In this document: positions 1-8,870 of the stretch, one piece after another
How positions within the stretch are numbered: position 1 is the first letter of the stretch
How the letters are laid out: the number at the start of each line of letters is the position of its first letter
From: Bacteroidia bacterium
GTDB lineage: Bacteria > Bacteroidota > Bacteroidia > Chitinophagales > Chitinophagaceae
Direction of reading: 5' to 3'
NCBI GenBank assembly: GCA_030429205.1
Contig: JAUICZ010000001.1
Span: forward strand, 1,850,806-1,914,805
DNA length: 64,000 bases
The notes under the pieces: model-generated
The model's database searches: none
The model's input: the letters and a program-made list of their open reading frames with translations, nothing else
Told to the model about the DNA's origin: nothing
Program-made: the position numbers and the translations under genes

Positions 1-1
1 T

Positions 2-262
2 TTATACCAATGGGATGTAGATGGTAAAACCTTTCTTGCAAAAGCAGGAGGCTTGTGTGAGTTGTGTTTTTCGCATGCTGTAAGTTTTATAAGCTATTGG
101 GTGTATGTGATGTTTATGAATGTAGTTATAGGTACATGGCTTACCGGTAGCATTGATAGTATACTGTTATCACTTCTTGTAAATATCATTTGGTACTTAG
201 TGTACGTGACGATGGCTACAAACTTGTCGCTTTACTTCATTATCAAGCTATTCCAGAAATGA
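2..262 (+). CDS. 5'-truncated hydrophobic protein (tentative)
   Basis: An open frame runs in from the left edge and ends at a TGA at 260-262. The visible residues contain two hydrophobic stretches, roughly residues 28-48 and 54-85, consistent with membrane segments. The next possible gene starts on the overlapping ATGA at 259. I do not recognise it. A second open frame also covers 160-262, so this could be a chance frame. Its position at the head of a run of small same-strand phage-like genes is the main support. Confidence 0.35.
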   Translation, partial: LYQWDVDGKTFLAKAGGLCELCFSHAVSFISYWVYVMFMNVVIGTWLTGSIDSILLSLLVNIIWYLVYVTMATNLSLYFIIKLFQK

Positions 263-393
263 GCATGACGATAGAAGAATATGCAGAACAGTTAAGGCAG
301 ATGCTAAATAATAAACCACAGAGTTTAATCCGTAAAAAGAAAATCAAGCCAAAGAAAACACTAATTAGAAAACAATTCTCCAAACCCCGATAA
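259..393 (+). CDS. Small basic protein, 44 aa, unknown
   Basis: The first ATG of this frame overlaps the preceding stop (ATGA), which suggests translational coupling. The product begins with an acidic helix (IEEYAEQL) and ends in a very Lys/Arg-rich tail (KKKIKPKK), so it may bind nucleic acid or membrane. The same frame stays open upstream to about 160, and a TTG at 190 would give 67 residues, so the start is uncertain. It ends three bases before the next gene. Function unknown; a small phage-module gene is the best guess from context. Confidence 0.4.
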   Translation: MSMTIEEYAEQLRQMLNNKPQSLIRKKKIKPKKTLIRKQFSKPR

Positions 394-395
394 CC

Positions 396-941
396 ATGAT
401 AAAAGAAGATTTTGAACTCTTCAAGAATTTTATTCTTGACCATAACGATTATTTCCACAAAGGTTTTGCCAATGCGTATAAAGACGATGTTACTAATGCG
501 GTAAATGTTGCACAAGGAAAAGATGTATTGCGCGTATTGCCTGCTGATAATCACGGCAACTATTTTTACTTGCGTAACGAAGCATGGACAAAATATGAAG
601 CACGGCACCCTGAAAGGCTTTCTGATACCGGTACGCAACGACTCTCTTTTTTAGATACAATGAATGTACAGCTAATAGCTGTTGTGAAAGATGCAGATGC
701 GTATCTGCTTATTGAGAATTTACGCAATACCGCTATGATGTATAAGGAGCTGGATATACAGCCCGTTACAGGTAGCTGGAACAGAGAGCAAGTTGTATCT
801 ACCGAATTAGCAAAAATGTCAACTACGGATGTTAATGCCACTTTGCAACGATTGACTGATGAGACTATTGTTCGTATAGGTTTAAGTGTATCCAAAGTCT
901 TTGTCCCCGGCAATTGCATTACAAACCCTATAAATCAATAA
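396..941 (+). CDS. Hypothetical phage-type structural protein, 181 aa
   Basis: A soluble 181-residue protein with no signal peptide or membrane segment and mixed alpha/beta character. ATG at 396 lies two bases after the previous stop and the next gene starts three bases after its stop, so it belongs to a tightly packed operon. Size, lack of export signals and position just before a tail-fibre-like gene suit a small virion or tail-completion protein. I recognise no specific family motif. The phage assignment is inference from neighbours. Confidence 0.6.
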   Translation: MIKEDFELFKNFILDHNDYFHKGFANAYKDDVTNAVNVAQGKDVLRVLPADNHGNYFYLRNEAWTKYEARHPERLSDTGTQRLSFLDTMNVQLIAVVKDADAYLLIENLRNTAMMYKELDIQPVTGSWNREQVVSTELAKMSTTDVNATLQRLTDETIVRIGLSVSKVFVPGNCITNPINQ

Positions 942-944
942 ACC

Positions 945-1478
945 ATGAATACAATTAATATCGGAACAATACCCGTATGTAAAGAAGCTGTTGCATTGCC
1001 TTTGGTAGCAACTGCTACAGGCACCTGGGCTTTTATGACCACTTTTAACGGTGCGTATCAATACATACAGTTTCAGGTCACTCAAGGAGAAAATATTATC
1101 GTTCCGGCAAAGCTAAATGAAGATTACACCTACACATTCAAACTATACCAACCGGATAATAACATATTCAACGATAGCGATTATTGTATGACTACAATAC
1201 CAATGTTGCCTGAAGTAGACTACGTATGCCCTGCATTGGAAGGTAGTAGTGAGAATATGAATATTGGTAAAATTCAAACTGTGGCTATTGAAGGGCAGTT
1301 GGAGATTACTAACCTGGAACTACTGGGAGTAAAGCAGGTTGCGGTATTTGTAGAGGGCACAATGCAAAGAGAAGGCGTAGATGTAGATGAATACCATCTT
1401 GATGCTGTAAACGCAAAAGTTGTCTTTAATACAGAGTTGCTTGAAGAACAAAAAATAACCATTCTATACTTTAAATAA
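945..1478 (+). CDS. Hypothetical beta-rich phage-type protein, 177 aa
   Basis: A 177-residue protein rich in beta-strand-forming residues, with no signal peptide. The last 60 residues look like a small beta-sandwich (VAVFVEGTMQREGVDV, then ITILYF at the end). Phage baseplate or fibre-attachment proteins often look like this, but no motif fixes the function. It sits three bases after the 181-aa gene and six bases before the large tail-like gene, so co-transcription is likely. Confidence 0.6.
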   Translation: MNTINIGTIPVCKEAVALPLVATATGTWAFMTTFNGAYQYIQFQVTQGENIIVPAKLNEDYTYTFKLYQPDNNIFNDSDYCMTTIPMLPEVDYVCPALEGSSENMNIGKIQTVAIEGQLEITNLELLGVKQVAVFVEGTMQREGVDVDEYHLDAVNAKVVFNTELLEEQKITILYFK

Positions 1479-1484
1479 ATCACT

Positions 1485-3443
1485 ATGAAAAAAATAATAA
1501 CTATAATTCTATTGCTTCTTTCTGTGAAAGTAAGTGCACAGACAGGCATGTTGATGAAACGCTATTATGTCAGTGGGGCTATGGCTATTGGTAAAGAGAA
1601 AAGAGCATTTGCTGATAGCAGTGCATGGATAGACATAGGAGGAGATACAACAAAAAAGGGAGTGCTTTTCCCAAAGGTTTTGCTGGATAGTATTAGTACG
1701 TCTAAAAGAGCATTGTTCGTGTACGATCTCGTAGACTCTGTGCTTTACCATTTTGATGGAAATGAGCGAGTGCGGTATATGACATATAAAGACACCTCGT
1801 TTATTAGCCAGATGATCGCAAGTAACATTCCTGACCACAGTAATTTTTTAATTAATGGAGGTAATGCATTCGGCAATGTTGCTGAGATAGGTACTAATGA
1901 CAATGAACACGTAGATATTATTACTAATGATACTGCAAGGCTACGCGTTACCAATGATGGGAATGTGTTGGTTGGCACAACAACTAACGATGGATACAGC
2001 TTAAAAGTATCAGGAGCTATTCACTGTGATAGCCTGATTAAACTAGATGTTTCCAACCCTGCATACGAAGACGTAAATGCAATATCAATCAAAGGAGACT
2101 ACCACGGAATAACAAGGATGAATCTTGGAGTCAATAATTATGGCTCTTATATAGAAGCGAATACTATTGATTTGAAAACAGGTAACCCGGCAGGGAATTC
2201 TATTAGTATCAAAGGCAATCCGCCTTCTGCCGGTGCTGTACTATTTGATGGTGGTGCACAGATGATAGATTTAAAAGGAGGGTTGCTCGGTGATGGCTGG
2301 AAGCTTTTCGCTCCGAGAGGAATATGGTCTTACCAACATACCTCATTCCCATTTCAACCGATTGAATTTACAGGAGCCCCTAATGGCTCATCGTCACAGG
2401 GTATAAAACTGAATGCATATAGTTACCCTAATGCATTGCAAGTGTTTAGCCCATCGGGGAATATTGGTATAGGTAATGTTACTACAGATGGCGGATTTAG
2501 GTTAGATGTTTCTGGGACTACGCGGATAGGGGGGATGCTCGACTTGAAAGATAGAATACACTTTGATAATATAGATGAGGGGATATCTATTACGACAGGC
2601 TCATATGCAAATAGATCTATTACAATAGGTGGATACAATACTGCAAATGAGGATAAGAACCTGAAGCTTGGGTATGATCTGGAAGGAAGCAGTAACCAGT
2701 TTGTAGTTAATATAGGTTATGATAATGATGCAAGTGATGCCAACCACTATACTACAATGGCGGGTACCTACAATTTTATACATAGTTCAGACACCTATGT
2801 GCAACTTTTTGGTAGTTATAATGTGGTAGATTTTCCTGGTAACGGTGTATCGAATGGTGCGTGTATTTATGGTTCATCTAATAACCTAAATCATAGATAT
2901 TCAGCAATATATGGGTACAACCAAAGCACAACTGCTGATAATCAATTGATATTTGCACAAGCGAGACAGAACGGGAATGTATGTGGTTATAACGACGTCT
3001 ATTTTGGAACTGGTCCCAGAAGTGGGCAAAGTACGAAAATCGGTTCAAGTGTTACAATCAATGGTTCGGGTGCCGGAGACGATGTGGATAAGGTTGGTGG
3101 TTCTTTGAGAATTGCGGCTGGTAAAAGTACTGGCAATGCTACCCCGGCAGATATAATTTTTGCAACAGCTTCGGCAACAGTGTCTGGCAGCGATCTGCAA
3201 GCCTTATCAAACAGGTGGTACATAAAAGGAGAAACAGGTAGCCTCTCTAATACTTTAACCCCAACAGCAATGCTTGATATTTCAGGAGCCGCAGGATATG
3301 ATCAACTAAGAATGCGTACCTCATATACCCCAACATCTTCGACCGATACAAATGGTGCAGTTGGCGATGTTGCATGGGATGATGATTACATCTACATAAA
3401 AACATCGGTTGGTTGGAAACGTTCAACGCTATCAAATTTCTAA
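1485..3443 (+). CDS. Large tail-fibre/adhesin-like protein with signal peptide, 652 aa
   Basis: The first 19 residues form a Sec signal peptide (KKIITIILLLLS, cleavage near SAQ). The body is Gly/Asn/Ser-rich and low-complexity, with phrases such as LRVTNDGNVLVGTTTNDG at about 151-168 and a similar GNIGIGNVTTDGGFRLDVSG segment near 325-344. These resemble the beta-helical repeats of Bacteroidota tail-fibre and fibre-like proteins. It ends in a short domain containing NGAVGDVAWDDDYIYI and SVGWKR, a pattern seen at the C-termini of such proteins. It is the last large gene before a lysis-like cassette. A signal peptide is odd for a virion protein. A host surface adhesin is the alternative. Confidence 0.6.
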   Translation: MKKIITIILLLLSVKVSAQTGMLMKRYYVSGAMAIGKEKRAFADSSAWIDIGGDTTKKGVLFPKVLLDSISTSKRALFVYDLVDSVLYHFDGNERVRYMTYKDTSFISQMIASNIPDHSNFLINGGNAFGNVAEIGTNDNEHVDIITNDTARLRVTNDGNVLVGTTTNDGYSLKVSGAIHCDSLIKLDVSNPAYEDVNAISIKGDYHGITRMNLGVNNYGSYIEANTIDLKTGNPAGNSISIKGNPPSAGAVLFDGGAQMIDLKGGLLGDGWKLFAPRGIWSYQHTSFPFQPIEFTGAPNGSSSQGIKLNAYSYPNALQVFSPSGNIGIGNVTTDGGFRLDVSGTTRIGGMLDLKDRIHFDNIDEGISITTGSYANRSITIGGYNTANEDKNLKLGYDLEGSSNQFVVNIGYDNDASDANHYTTMAGTYNFIHSSDTYVQLFGSYNVVDFPGNGVSNGACIYGSSNNLNHRYSAIYGYNQSTTADNQLIFAQARQNGNVCGYNDVYFGTGPRSGQSTKIGSSVTINGSGAGDDVDKVGGSLRIAAGKSTGNATPADIIFATASATVSGSDLQALSNRWYIKGETGSLSNTLTPTAMLDISGAAGYDQLRMRTSYTPTSSTDTNGAVGDVAWDDDYIYIKTSVGWKRSTLSNF

Positions 3444-3448
3444 AAATT

Positions 3449-3700
3449 ATGAGTAAGCAATTAAAATATGGTCTTTCTGCTGTGAATGGATATGCACCGA
3501 AGTGGGTGATCAATACATCATCTGTTATAGCATTAATAATAGCTTCCAAGCAAATAATAGTAACTGGGTTGCCCATTGATGTGCCTGAATTGAAAAGTGA
3601 GATACTTAAATGGCTAGACTATGTTTTAGAAGTAATGCAGGTTTGCCTGGCATTGGCAGTGATCTTTATATCAAAAAAAATACAGCATGACTCAGAGTGA
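3449..3700 (+). CDS. Holin-like small membrane protein, 83 aa
   Basis: ATG at 3449 follows the previous stop by five bases; an in-frame upstream start at 3413 would overlap the tail-like gene and is less likely. The product has two hydrophobic segments, about residues 19-38 and 62-78, joined by a short polar loop, and ends in a charged tail (SKKIQHDSE). Size and two-helix layout fit class II holins, which perforate the inner membrane. The next gene starts within it at 3687, a 14-base overlap. The holin call rests on topology and context, not a family match. Confidence 0.5.
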   Translation: MSKQLKYGLSAVNGYAPKWVINTSSVIALIIASKQIIVTGLPIDVPELKSEILKWLDYVLEVMQVCLALAVIFISKKIQHDSE

Positions 3701-3908
3701 ATTGACGATTATAGATAAGCATTTACAGGGTATTAATCTAAGGGTTATATGGGCACTTGTTGTGTGCACTATCGTAAGTGTTTCTACAGTGCTAAGCGTA
3801 TACTATGGTTTTAAAAATGAGTTGGCCATACAAAAGCTGGAGCTAAAGTTGTTGAATGCCAGAATAGAGTATTTAGAAAAGAATTTAAACGCCATCAATC
3901 ATGAATAA
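3687..3908 (+). CDS. Small membrane protein with coiled coil, 73 aa
   Basis: A short cytoplasmic N-terminus is followed by one transmembrane helix at about 18-41 and a heptad-rich coiled coil at about 46-70 (LELKLLNARIEYLEKN). It overlaps the holin-like gene upstream by 14 bases and the lipoprotein gene downstream by 8 bases, so the three are probably translationally coupled. Single-span plus coiled-coil proteins in lysis cassettes are often second holins, antiholins or inner-membrane spanin parts. Which of these it is cannot be told from sequence alone. Confidence 0.5.
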   Translation: MTQSELTIIDKHLQGINLRVIWALVVCTIVSVSTVLSVYYGFKNELAIQKLELKLLNARIEYLEKNLNAINHE

Positions 3909-4404
3909 AAAAAGTGTTTCACAGTTGTTTCTATGCTTAATTGTACTGTTCGCTTCTTGTAATACCGAGAAACAGGTAGCAGGAAAGTTGTATAAGTTAT
4001 ATGTAAAAAATGAATTAGCAGTAGCTAAATTATGTGCGGACTTGTATCCTCCAATAGAGAAAGTTGTAGATACGGTCATTTATAAAAAAGGTATACCAAT
4101 GTCTACCGCACCTACGTTTCGTATTATAGACTGTGATAGTGTTATTCGAAAAACTAAAAAACGTCATGTAAGCATATCAATACCAGGTAATACAATTGTT
4201 ACAGATACGGTAGTAGTGTATAAAGAACGTCAGTTGGTAAATAATGCCAGACTAATCGAGTGTGAGGCACAATATAAAGAGCTTGAAAATGAGCTAGTAA
4301 AATGTAGAATTCAAAAGAAATGGCTGTTAAATGCATTGGCAATATTATGTATATATACACTTGCTAGATGGTTGCTTAGGTATTGGAATATTAGATTACC
4401 ATAA
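3901..4404 (+). CDS. Lipoprotein with C-terminal membrane helix, unimolecular-spanin-like, 167 aa
   Basis: The N-terminus is a lipoprotein signal with lipobox LFASC (Cys20). The middle is a periplasmic-type domain of about 100 residues with a predicted helical stretch at 117-140 (CEAQYKELENELVKC). Near the C-terminus is a hydrophobic segment at 141-159 followed by basic residues. Outer-membrane lipid anchor plus C-terminal inner-membrane anchor is the layout of unimolecular spanins such as phage T1 gp11, which fuse the two membranes at the end of lysis. It is last in the overlapping three-gene cassette. Homology to known spanins was not tested. Confidence 0.5.
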   Translation: MNKKSVSQLFLCLIVLFASCNTEKQVAGKLYKLYVKNELAVAKLCADLYPPIEKVVDTVIYKKGIPMSTAPTFRIIDCDSVIRKTKKRHVSISIPGNTIVTDTVVVYKERQLVNNARLIECEAQYKELENELVKCRIQKKWLLNALAILCIYTLARWLLRYWNIRLP

Positions 4405-4492
4405 CCTCTCATTGCATTTTTTTTCCGTTTCGCTGAATATCATTTGCAAAAAAACTGCTATTTGTGTCTTTTTGTAACAGAAATATATACAA

Positions 4493-5785
4493 ATGCGGTT
4501 TTTAGTAGTTGTTCTAACAATATTATCCTTGTCAGTATCATCTAGTGCTCAAGTTGCTATTGATGACTTGAGTGAGTTGTTGCATTTTGCAGATCGAAAT
4601 AGCCCTGCTGCACAGCAAGCTAAGTTGCAGCCGCATATCGCGAAACAAGAGAAAAATTTGCAGGTATCTACATTGTATCCGCGTATCAATGCTTTTGCAA
4701 CGGGGGATCATTATCCTATTTTGGCGACACAACTTATACCTGCAGAGGCGCTGGGTGGTACTCCGGGTACATACCTAAAAGCTCAGTTTGGTTTGCCATA
4801 TGCATTTGCTGCGGGTGGTGAGCTTAACATCCCTGTCATTAATCTGAATAACTGGGCTAAGCTGGCTAAAGCCAAAAACAATTATAAGCAAAGTGAATAT
4901 AGCAGTCGGGTAGCACTAGAAAATTTGCACTTAAAACTAATACAGTCGTACTACCAAACATTGGTAACTAAAGAGGTGCTGAAGTTAAACGAAGAGAACG
5001 AAACTACTACAGACGAGCTTTTGCGTATTATGACAGAGCGGAACGATCAGGGGGTTATAGATCCTGCTGATTATAATCGTTCTAAGAACTTAGCATTGGA
5101 TGTGAAGACTGCTCGTATAGGATATACACAAGCATTGAGGCAAAGTGTCAACAATCTGAATGCTACATTGGGTATAGATACTATAGAGCTGAATGAAGAG
5201 TTGGTTGATTTTAACTGGCCTACATTATTTGATGATGCAGATATTAATAATCGTCCGGGAATGCAGGAGGCCGCTTTCAAAGTGCGCTCTGCAGAGTTGT
5301 TGTTAAGAGAAAGCCGCACACAAGTTGTGCCGAGTCTATCATTATCCGGTAGGTATGCGTATAACATGCAAACTAATTTTGAACCGGGTTTTAGTAATAT
5401 AGATTTTAATATAGCGAGTGTTAGCTTAAGGTTGAATGTCCCGCTTTTTCAGGGAGGATATAACTACTCTTCTATAAAGCGCAGTAAGCTGTTGTTGCAA
5501 ACAGCCAAGCTGGAACAACAGAACACAGAGGCTACATTAAAACAGCAGCAAGAGGATTGGCTAGCACAATATCAGGCGGCGTTTAGCAAGCATAAGGTTT
5601 TAGAAGAGAAGTTGAAGAACGCACAAGATAATTTGCGTATTGGCAAGCTAAACATTAAAGAGGGAGTAATGGAGTTTGATGAGTTCAATAATATTTTCAT
5701 AGAATACAACAGAGCTAAAATGGAATATCTGCAAAACCTGGCAGACGGTATTTTGTATCACCTGTTAAGTACACAAAATTTTTAA
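4493..5785 (+). CDS. TolC-family outer-membrane efflux protein
   Basis: A 430-residue precursor with a signal peptide ending at about residue 19 (SSAQ). Two related halves of long alpha-helices alternate with beta-strands, as in TolC-type trimeric outer-membrane ducts; phrases such as YYQTLVTKEVLKLNEEN and LRLNVPLFQGGYNYSSIK are typical. It opens a same-strand series with an adaptor, permease and ATPase, with only five bases before the adaptor. It should form the outer-membrane channel of that tripartite exporter. Substrate cannot be inferred. Confidence 0.92.
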   Translation: MRFLVVVLTILSLSVSSSAQVAIDDLSELLHFADRNSPAAQQAKLQPHIAKQEKNLQVSTLYPRINAFATGDHYPILATQLIPAEALGGTPGTYLKAQFGLPYAFAAGGELNIPVINLNNWAKLAKAKNNYKQSEYSSRVALENLHLKLIQSYYQTLVTKEVLKLNEENETTTDELLRIMTERNDQGVIDPADYNRSKNLALDVKTARIGYTQALRQSVNNLNATLGIDTIELNEELVDFNWPTLFDDADINNRPGMQEAAFKVRSAELLLRESRTQVVPSLSLSGRYAYNMQTNFEPGFSNIDFNIASVSLRLNVPLFQGGYNYSSIKRSKLLLQTAKLEQQNTEATLKQQQEDWLAQYQAAFSKHKVLEEKLKNAQDNLRIGKLNIKEGVMEFDEFNNIFIEYNRAKMEYLQNLADGILYHLLSTQNF

Positions 5786-5790
5786 AGAAA

Positions 5791-6891
5791 ATGAAACTTA
5801 AGATATATAGCATCACTGCTTTTGCTGCAGCCGTTACTTTGCTTTACAGTTGTTCCGGTGAGCAGGAAACAACGCAACCTCAGTTTAAAAAACTCACCTC
5901 TGCAGTTTATGCTTCCGGTACTTTATTGCCGGAACAGGAGTATAAAGTAGTATCAACAGTTGATGGTTACCTGCAAGATGCATATGTGCACGAAGGCGAT
6001 ACAGTGGCAAAAGGCCAGCAGTTATTTTATGTTAGTAACGAGGTGCGCGAAACGCAGGCAAAAGGCTCACAGGCTGTAGTGCAGTATACTATAGAAACAG
6101 CAAGTGAAGGTGCCCCTAAGTTTAAAGAGTTGAAAGGGCGAATAGAGGTGGCTGAAATAAAAATGCAACAAGATAAATTGCAATACGAGCGTTATAAAAA
6201 GCTGTTTGAGCAAGATGCTATTTCTAAAAGTAACTATGAGAAGTTTTACTTGCAATATCAAAGCTCGTTGAAAGACTATCAGAATTTGAAGAGACAGTAT
6301 GAGCAGCAAAAACTAAGTGGTGAATTGCAATTACAACAAGCGCGCAACCAACTGGAGGTTACCAGAGCACAACAGAACATTGGTAGGGTAAAAAGTTTTA
6401 TTAATGGTGTAGTGTATGATGTATACAAAAAACAAGGGGACGTTATTAACCCAAACCAGCCAATAGCATTGATAGGCGCGGGAGATTTAGTTGCTAAATT
6501 ATCAGTTGATGAAGATGATCTGGATAAGGTGTTTGTGGGGCAGGAGGTAATGATAACGATGGATGCTTATGACGACAAGGTGTTTAAAGCGCACGTAAAG
6601 AAAATATACCCGCTACTTAACAAGGTAGAGCAGGCGTTTAGAGTAGATGCTGTTTTTGATGAACCTTTACCAGTAGGGGTATATGGACTGAATCTTGAAG
6701 CAAATATTGTTTTGAGTAAAGCACAAGAGGTAATGGTAATACCCAGAGGTGCATTGTTAAAAGGGGATAGTGTATTGGTGAAAGAAGATGGAGAAGATAA
6801 AAAGGTAAAGTTAGTAACAGGAATTGCTGATGATGAATGGGTTGAGGTGATAAAAGGATTGGATAAAGATGCAACGATAATTATTGAATAA
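5791..6891 (+). CDS. Periplasmic adaptor (HlyD/MacA-like membrane fusion protein), lipoprotein
   Basis: This 366-residue protein starts with a lipoprotein signal (LLYSC, Cys21). A split biotinyl-lipoyl-like domain appears around 56-80 (YLQDAYVHEGDTVAKGQ) and returns near 200-225 (GVVYDVYKKQGDVINPNQ), separated by a coiled-coil hairpin at about 95-195. A beta-barrel and membrane-proximal domain follow. This is the standard order for adaptors bridging an inner-membrane pump and a TolC channel. Its stop overlaps the permease start by one base (TAATG). Confidence 0.92.
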   Translation: MKLKIYSITAFAAAVTLLYSCSGEQETTQPQFKKLTSAVYASGTLLPEQEYKVVSTVDGYLQDAYVHEGDTVAKGQQLFYVSNEVRETQAKGSQAVVQYTIETASEGAPKFKELKGRIEVAEIKMQQDKLQYERYKKLFEQDAISKSNYEKFYLQYQSSLKDYQNLKRQYEQQKLSGELQLQQARNQLEVTRAQQNIGRVKSFINGVVYDVYKKQGDVINPNQPIALIGAGDLVAKLSVDEDDLDKVFVGQEVMITMDAYDDKVFKAHVKKIYPLLNKVEQAFRVDAVFDEPLPVGVYGLNLEANIVLSKAQEVMVIPRGALLKGDSVLVKEDGEDKKVKLVTGIADDEWVEVIKGLDKDATIIIE

Positions 6892-8153
6892 TGAACTGGA
6901 AGCTGTCATTAAATATTGCGCTGACACATTTGCTTACTAAAAAGAAGCAAAGCATAGTGGCTATGCTGGGTGTAACCTTTGGGATATCCATGTTCATTAT
7001 CATGATCAGTTTTATGACGGGCGTCAATCAGTTTACAGAAGACCTGGCCATGGATAATACCCCGCATGTGCACATCTATAAGTCGATAGAAATAGAAGAT
7101 AAGAAGATAGTAGCATTAGATAAGCCTGCCGGAGATAGTAATTGGTATGTTGTGAAACATCAGCGCCCTAAAAATGAGCTAAGCAAGATTAAGAATGGTT
7201 TGGCAGTGATGGAGCGTATTGAGAATATGCCGGGCGTAAGAGGGGTAGCGCCACAAGTATCTACCCAGGTGTTTTATAATAATGGCCCTGTGCAGATACC
7301 GGGTACTGTGTTTGGCGTGGATGTCAAGAAGCAGGCAGACCTTTTTGATCTGGATAAGAAGATGGATCTTGGTGAGTTGAACGATCTGCTTAAAGGTTCT
7401 GATGTTATCATTATGGGTAAGGGGCTGGCAAAGAAAATGGGTGTGACAATTGGCGACCGTGTGAGTGTAACAACCCCGGAAGGTGGTAACCTGAACCTGA
7501 AAATAGTGGGCATCTTTTCTTATGGTATTGCCCAGCTAGACCAAACGCAGAGCTACGCTACTCTGGCCACAGTGCAAAAGATATTGCAGAAAGATCCTTC
7601 GTACGTTACAGACTTGAACTTGAAAATGAAGGATGTAAATGCTGCGTCTGCTTTAGCTAAAAGTTTAGAAAACCAGTTGCCTGACGTGAAGATAGAAGAT
7701 TGGGAAACTGCCAACCAGTCAATACTGGCTGGTACACAGATACGTAATATCATGACTTTTGTTGTGTGCTTTACCTTATTGGTGGTTGCAGGTTTTGGTA
7801 TCTATAATATCATGAACATGAATATCATCAACAAGATGAAAGATATAGCCATTTTAAAGGCTACCGGATTTCAGGGAGCAGATGTTACGGGTATATTTAT
7901 GTTGCAGTCTGTTATGATTGGTATTGCAGGTGGTTTCTTCGGATTGATCATCGGCTTCTTCTTTAGCTATTTATTATCAATAACACCTTTCCCCGCGGGT
8001 GAGTTTTTCAGGATAGACACTTTTCCTGTCAACTTTAATCCTGTACATTATTTCATTGGTTTGTTCTTTGGGTTTTTAACAACATTGTTTGCCGGGTGGT
8101 TCCCGTCGAGAAAAGCTGCAAAAGTAGACCCTGTACAAATAATAAGAGGTTAG
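6891..8153 (+). CDS. ABC transporter permease, MacB/FtsX type
   Basis: A 420-residue permease with one N-terminal membrane helix (about 20-45), a large periplasmic MacB_PCD-like domain (about 46-280) and an FtsX domain with three helices at about 285-310, 335-365 and 385-405. It ends with FPSRKAAKVDPVQIIRG, the characteristic C-terminus of this family. The ATPase is separate and follows two bases later, so the pump is of split MacB or LolCDE type. With the adjacent adaptor and TolC gene, a MacAB-TolC-like exporter is most likely. Confidence 0.93.
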   Translation: MNWKLSLNIALTHLLTKKKQSIVAMLGVTFGISMFIIMISFMTGVNQFTEDLAMDNTPHVHIYKSIEIEDKKIVALDKPAGDSNWYVVKHQRPKNELSKIKNGLAVMERIENMPGVRGVAPQVSTQVFYNNGPVQIPGTVFGVDVKKQADLFDLDKKMDLGELNDLLKGSDVIIMGKGLAKKMGVTIGDRVSVTTPEGGNLNLKIVGIFSYGIAQLDQTQSYATLATVQKILQKDPSYVTDLNLKMKDVNAASALAKSLENQLPDVKIEDWETANQSILAGTQIRNIMTFVVCFTLLVVAGFGIYNIMNMNIINKMKDIAILKATGFQGADVTGIFMLQSVMIGIAGGFFGLIIGFFFSYLLSITPFPAGEFFRIDTFPVNFNPVHYFIGLFFGFLTTLFAGWFPSRKAAKVDPVQIIRG

Positions 8154-8155
8154 TA

Positions 8156-8866
8156 ATGGCAACGGTATTAAAAGCAGAAAATATAAAAAAGAAATTCTTT
8201 CAGCCTACAGAATTCGAGGTGTTGAAAGGTCTGGATTTTGAGGTGCATGAGGGAGAATTCTTTTCTATCATTGGTAAGTCCGGTTGTGGTAAAAGTACCT
8301 TGCTGTATATCCTATCTACTATGGATACTGACTATGATGGCACCATGCATATAAAAGGCGAACAGCTAACAGGTAAAACTCAAAACCAGTTATCTAAGTT
8401 TCGAAATGAGCATTTGGGCTTTGTGTTTCAGTTTCACTTTTTGTTGCCTGAGTTTACAGCATTGAAGAATGTAATGTTGCCTGCATTGAAGCTGGGTAAA
8501 TACAGTGAAAAAGAAATAGAGCATCGTGCTATTGAAAAGCTGAGGTTGGTAGGTATGGACGAGTTTGCACATAAACATGCCAACAGGCTTTCCGGTGGGC
8601 AGCAGCAGCGTGTAGCCATTGCCAGAGCGCTAGTGAACGACCCTGCCATTATTATGGGTGATGAGCCAACCGGTAATCTGGATAAAGCGAACTCTATGCG
8701 GGTGTTTGATATTTTTAAACAACTGGCTGAAGAAAATAAACAAACCATTATTACGGTGACACACGATCATGATTTTGCAAACGGGTCTGACCGTATCATG
8801 GAAATGGAAGATGGTAGAATTTTAGGGATAGAACCTCCTACAGAACCAACACCGTATATAAAGTAG
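8156..8866 (+). CDS. ABC transporter ATP-binding protein (MacB/LolD type)
   Basis: Start taken at 8156, two bases after the permease stop; an in-frame extension back to 8096 would overlap the permease. The 236-residue product shows Walker A GKSGCGKST at 40-48, a Q-loop in FVFQFHFLLPEF, signature LSGGQQQRVAIARAL, Walker B IIMGDEPTGNLD and the switch His in VTHDHDFA. The FHFLLPEFTALKNV segment is typical of the MacB/LolD/FtsE subfamily. It powers the permease encoded just upstream. Confidence 0.95.
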   Translation: MATVLKAENIKKKFFQPTEFEVLKGLDFEVHEGEFFSIIGKSGCGKSTLLYILSTMDTDYDGTMHIKGEQLTGKTQNQLSKFRNEHLGFVFQFHFLLPEFTALKNVMLPALKLGKYSEKEIEHRAIEKLRLVGMDEFAHKHANRLSGGQQQRVAIARALVNDPAIIMGDEPTGNLDKANSMRVFDIFKQLAEENKQTIITVTHDHDFANGSDRIMEMEDGRILGIEPPTEPTPYIK

Positions 8867-8870
8867 TTCT

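Noticed and set aside
4405-4492. Possible attachment site at the end of the phage-like module
   Set aside because: No direct repeat partner, tRNA end or integrase can be seen in this window.
8096-8155. Extended start for the ABC ATPase
   Set aside because: It overlaps the permease end in another frame; ATG 8156 gives a normal ATPase N-terminus.
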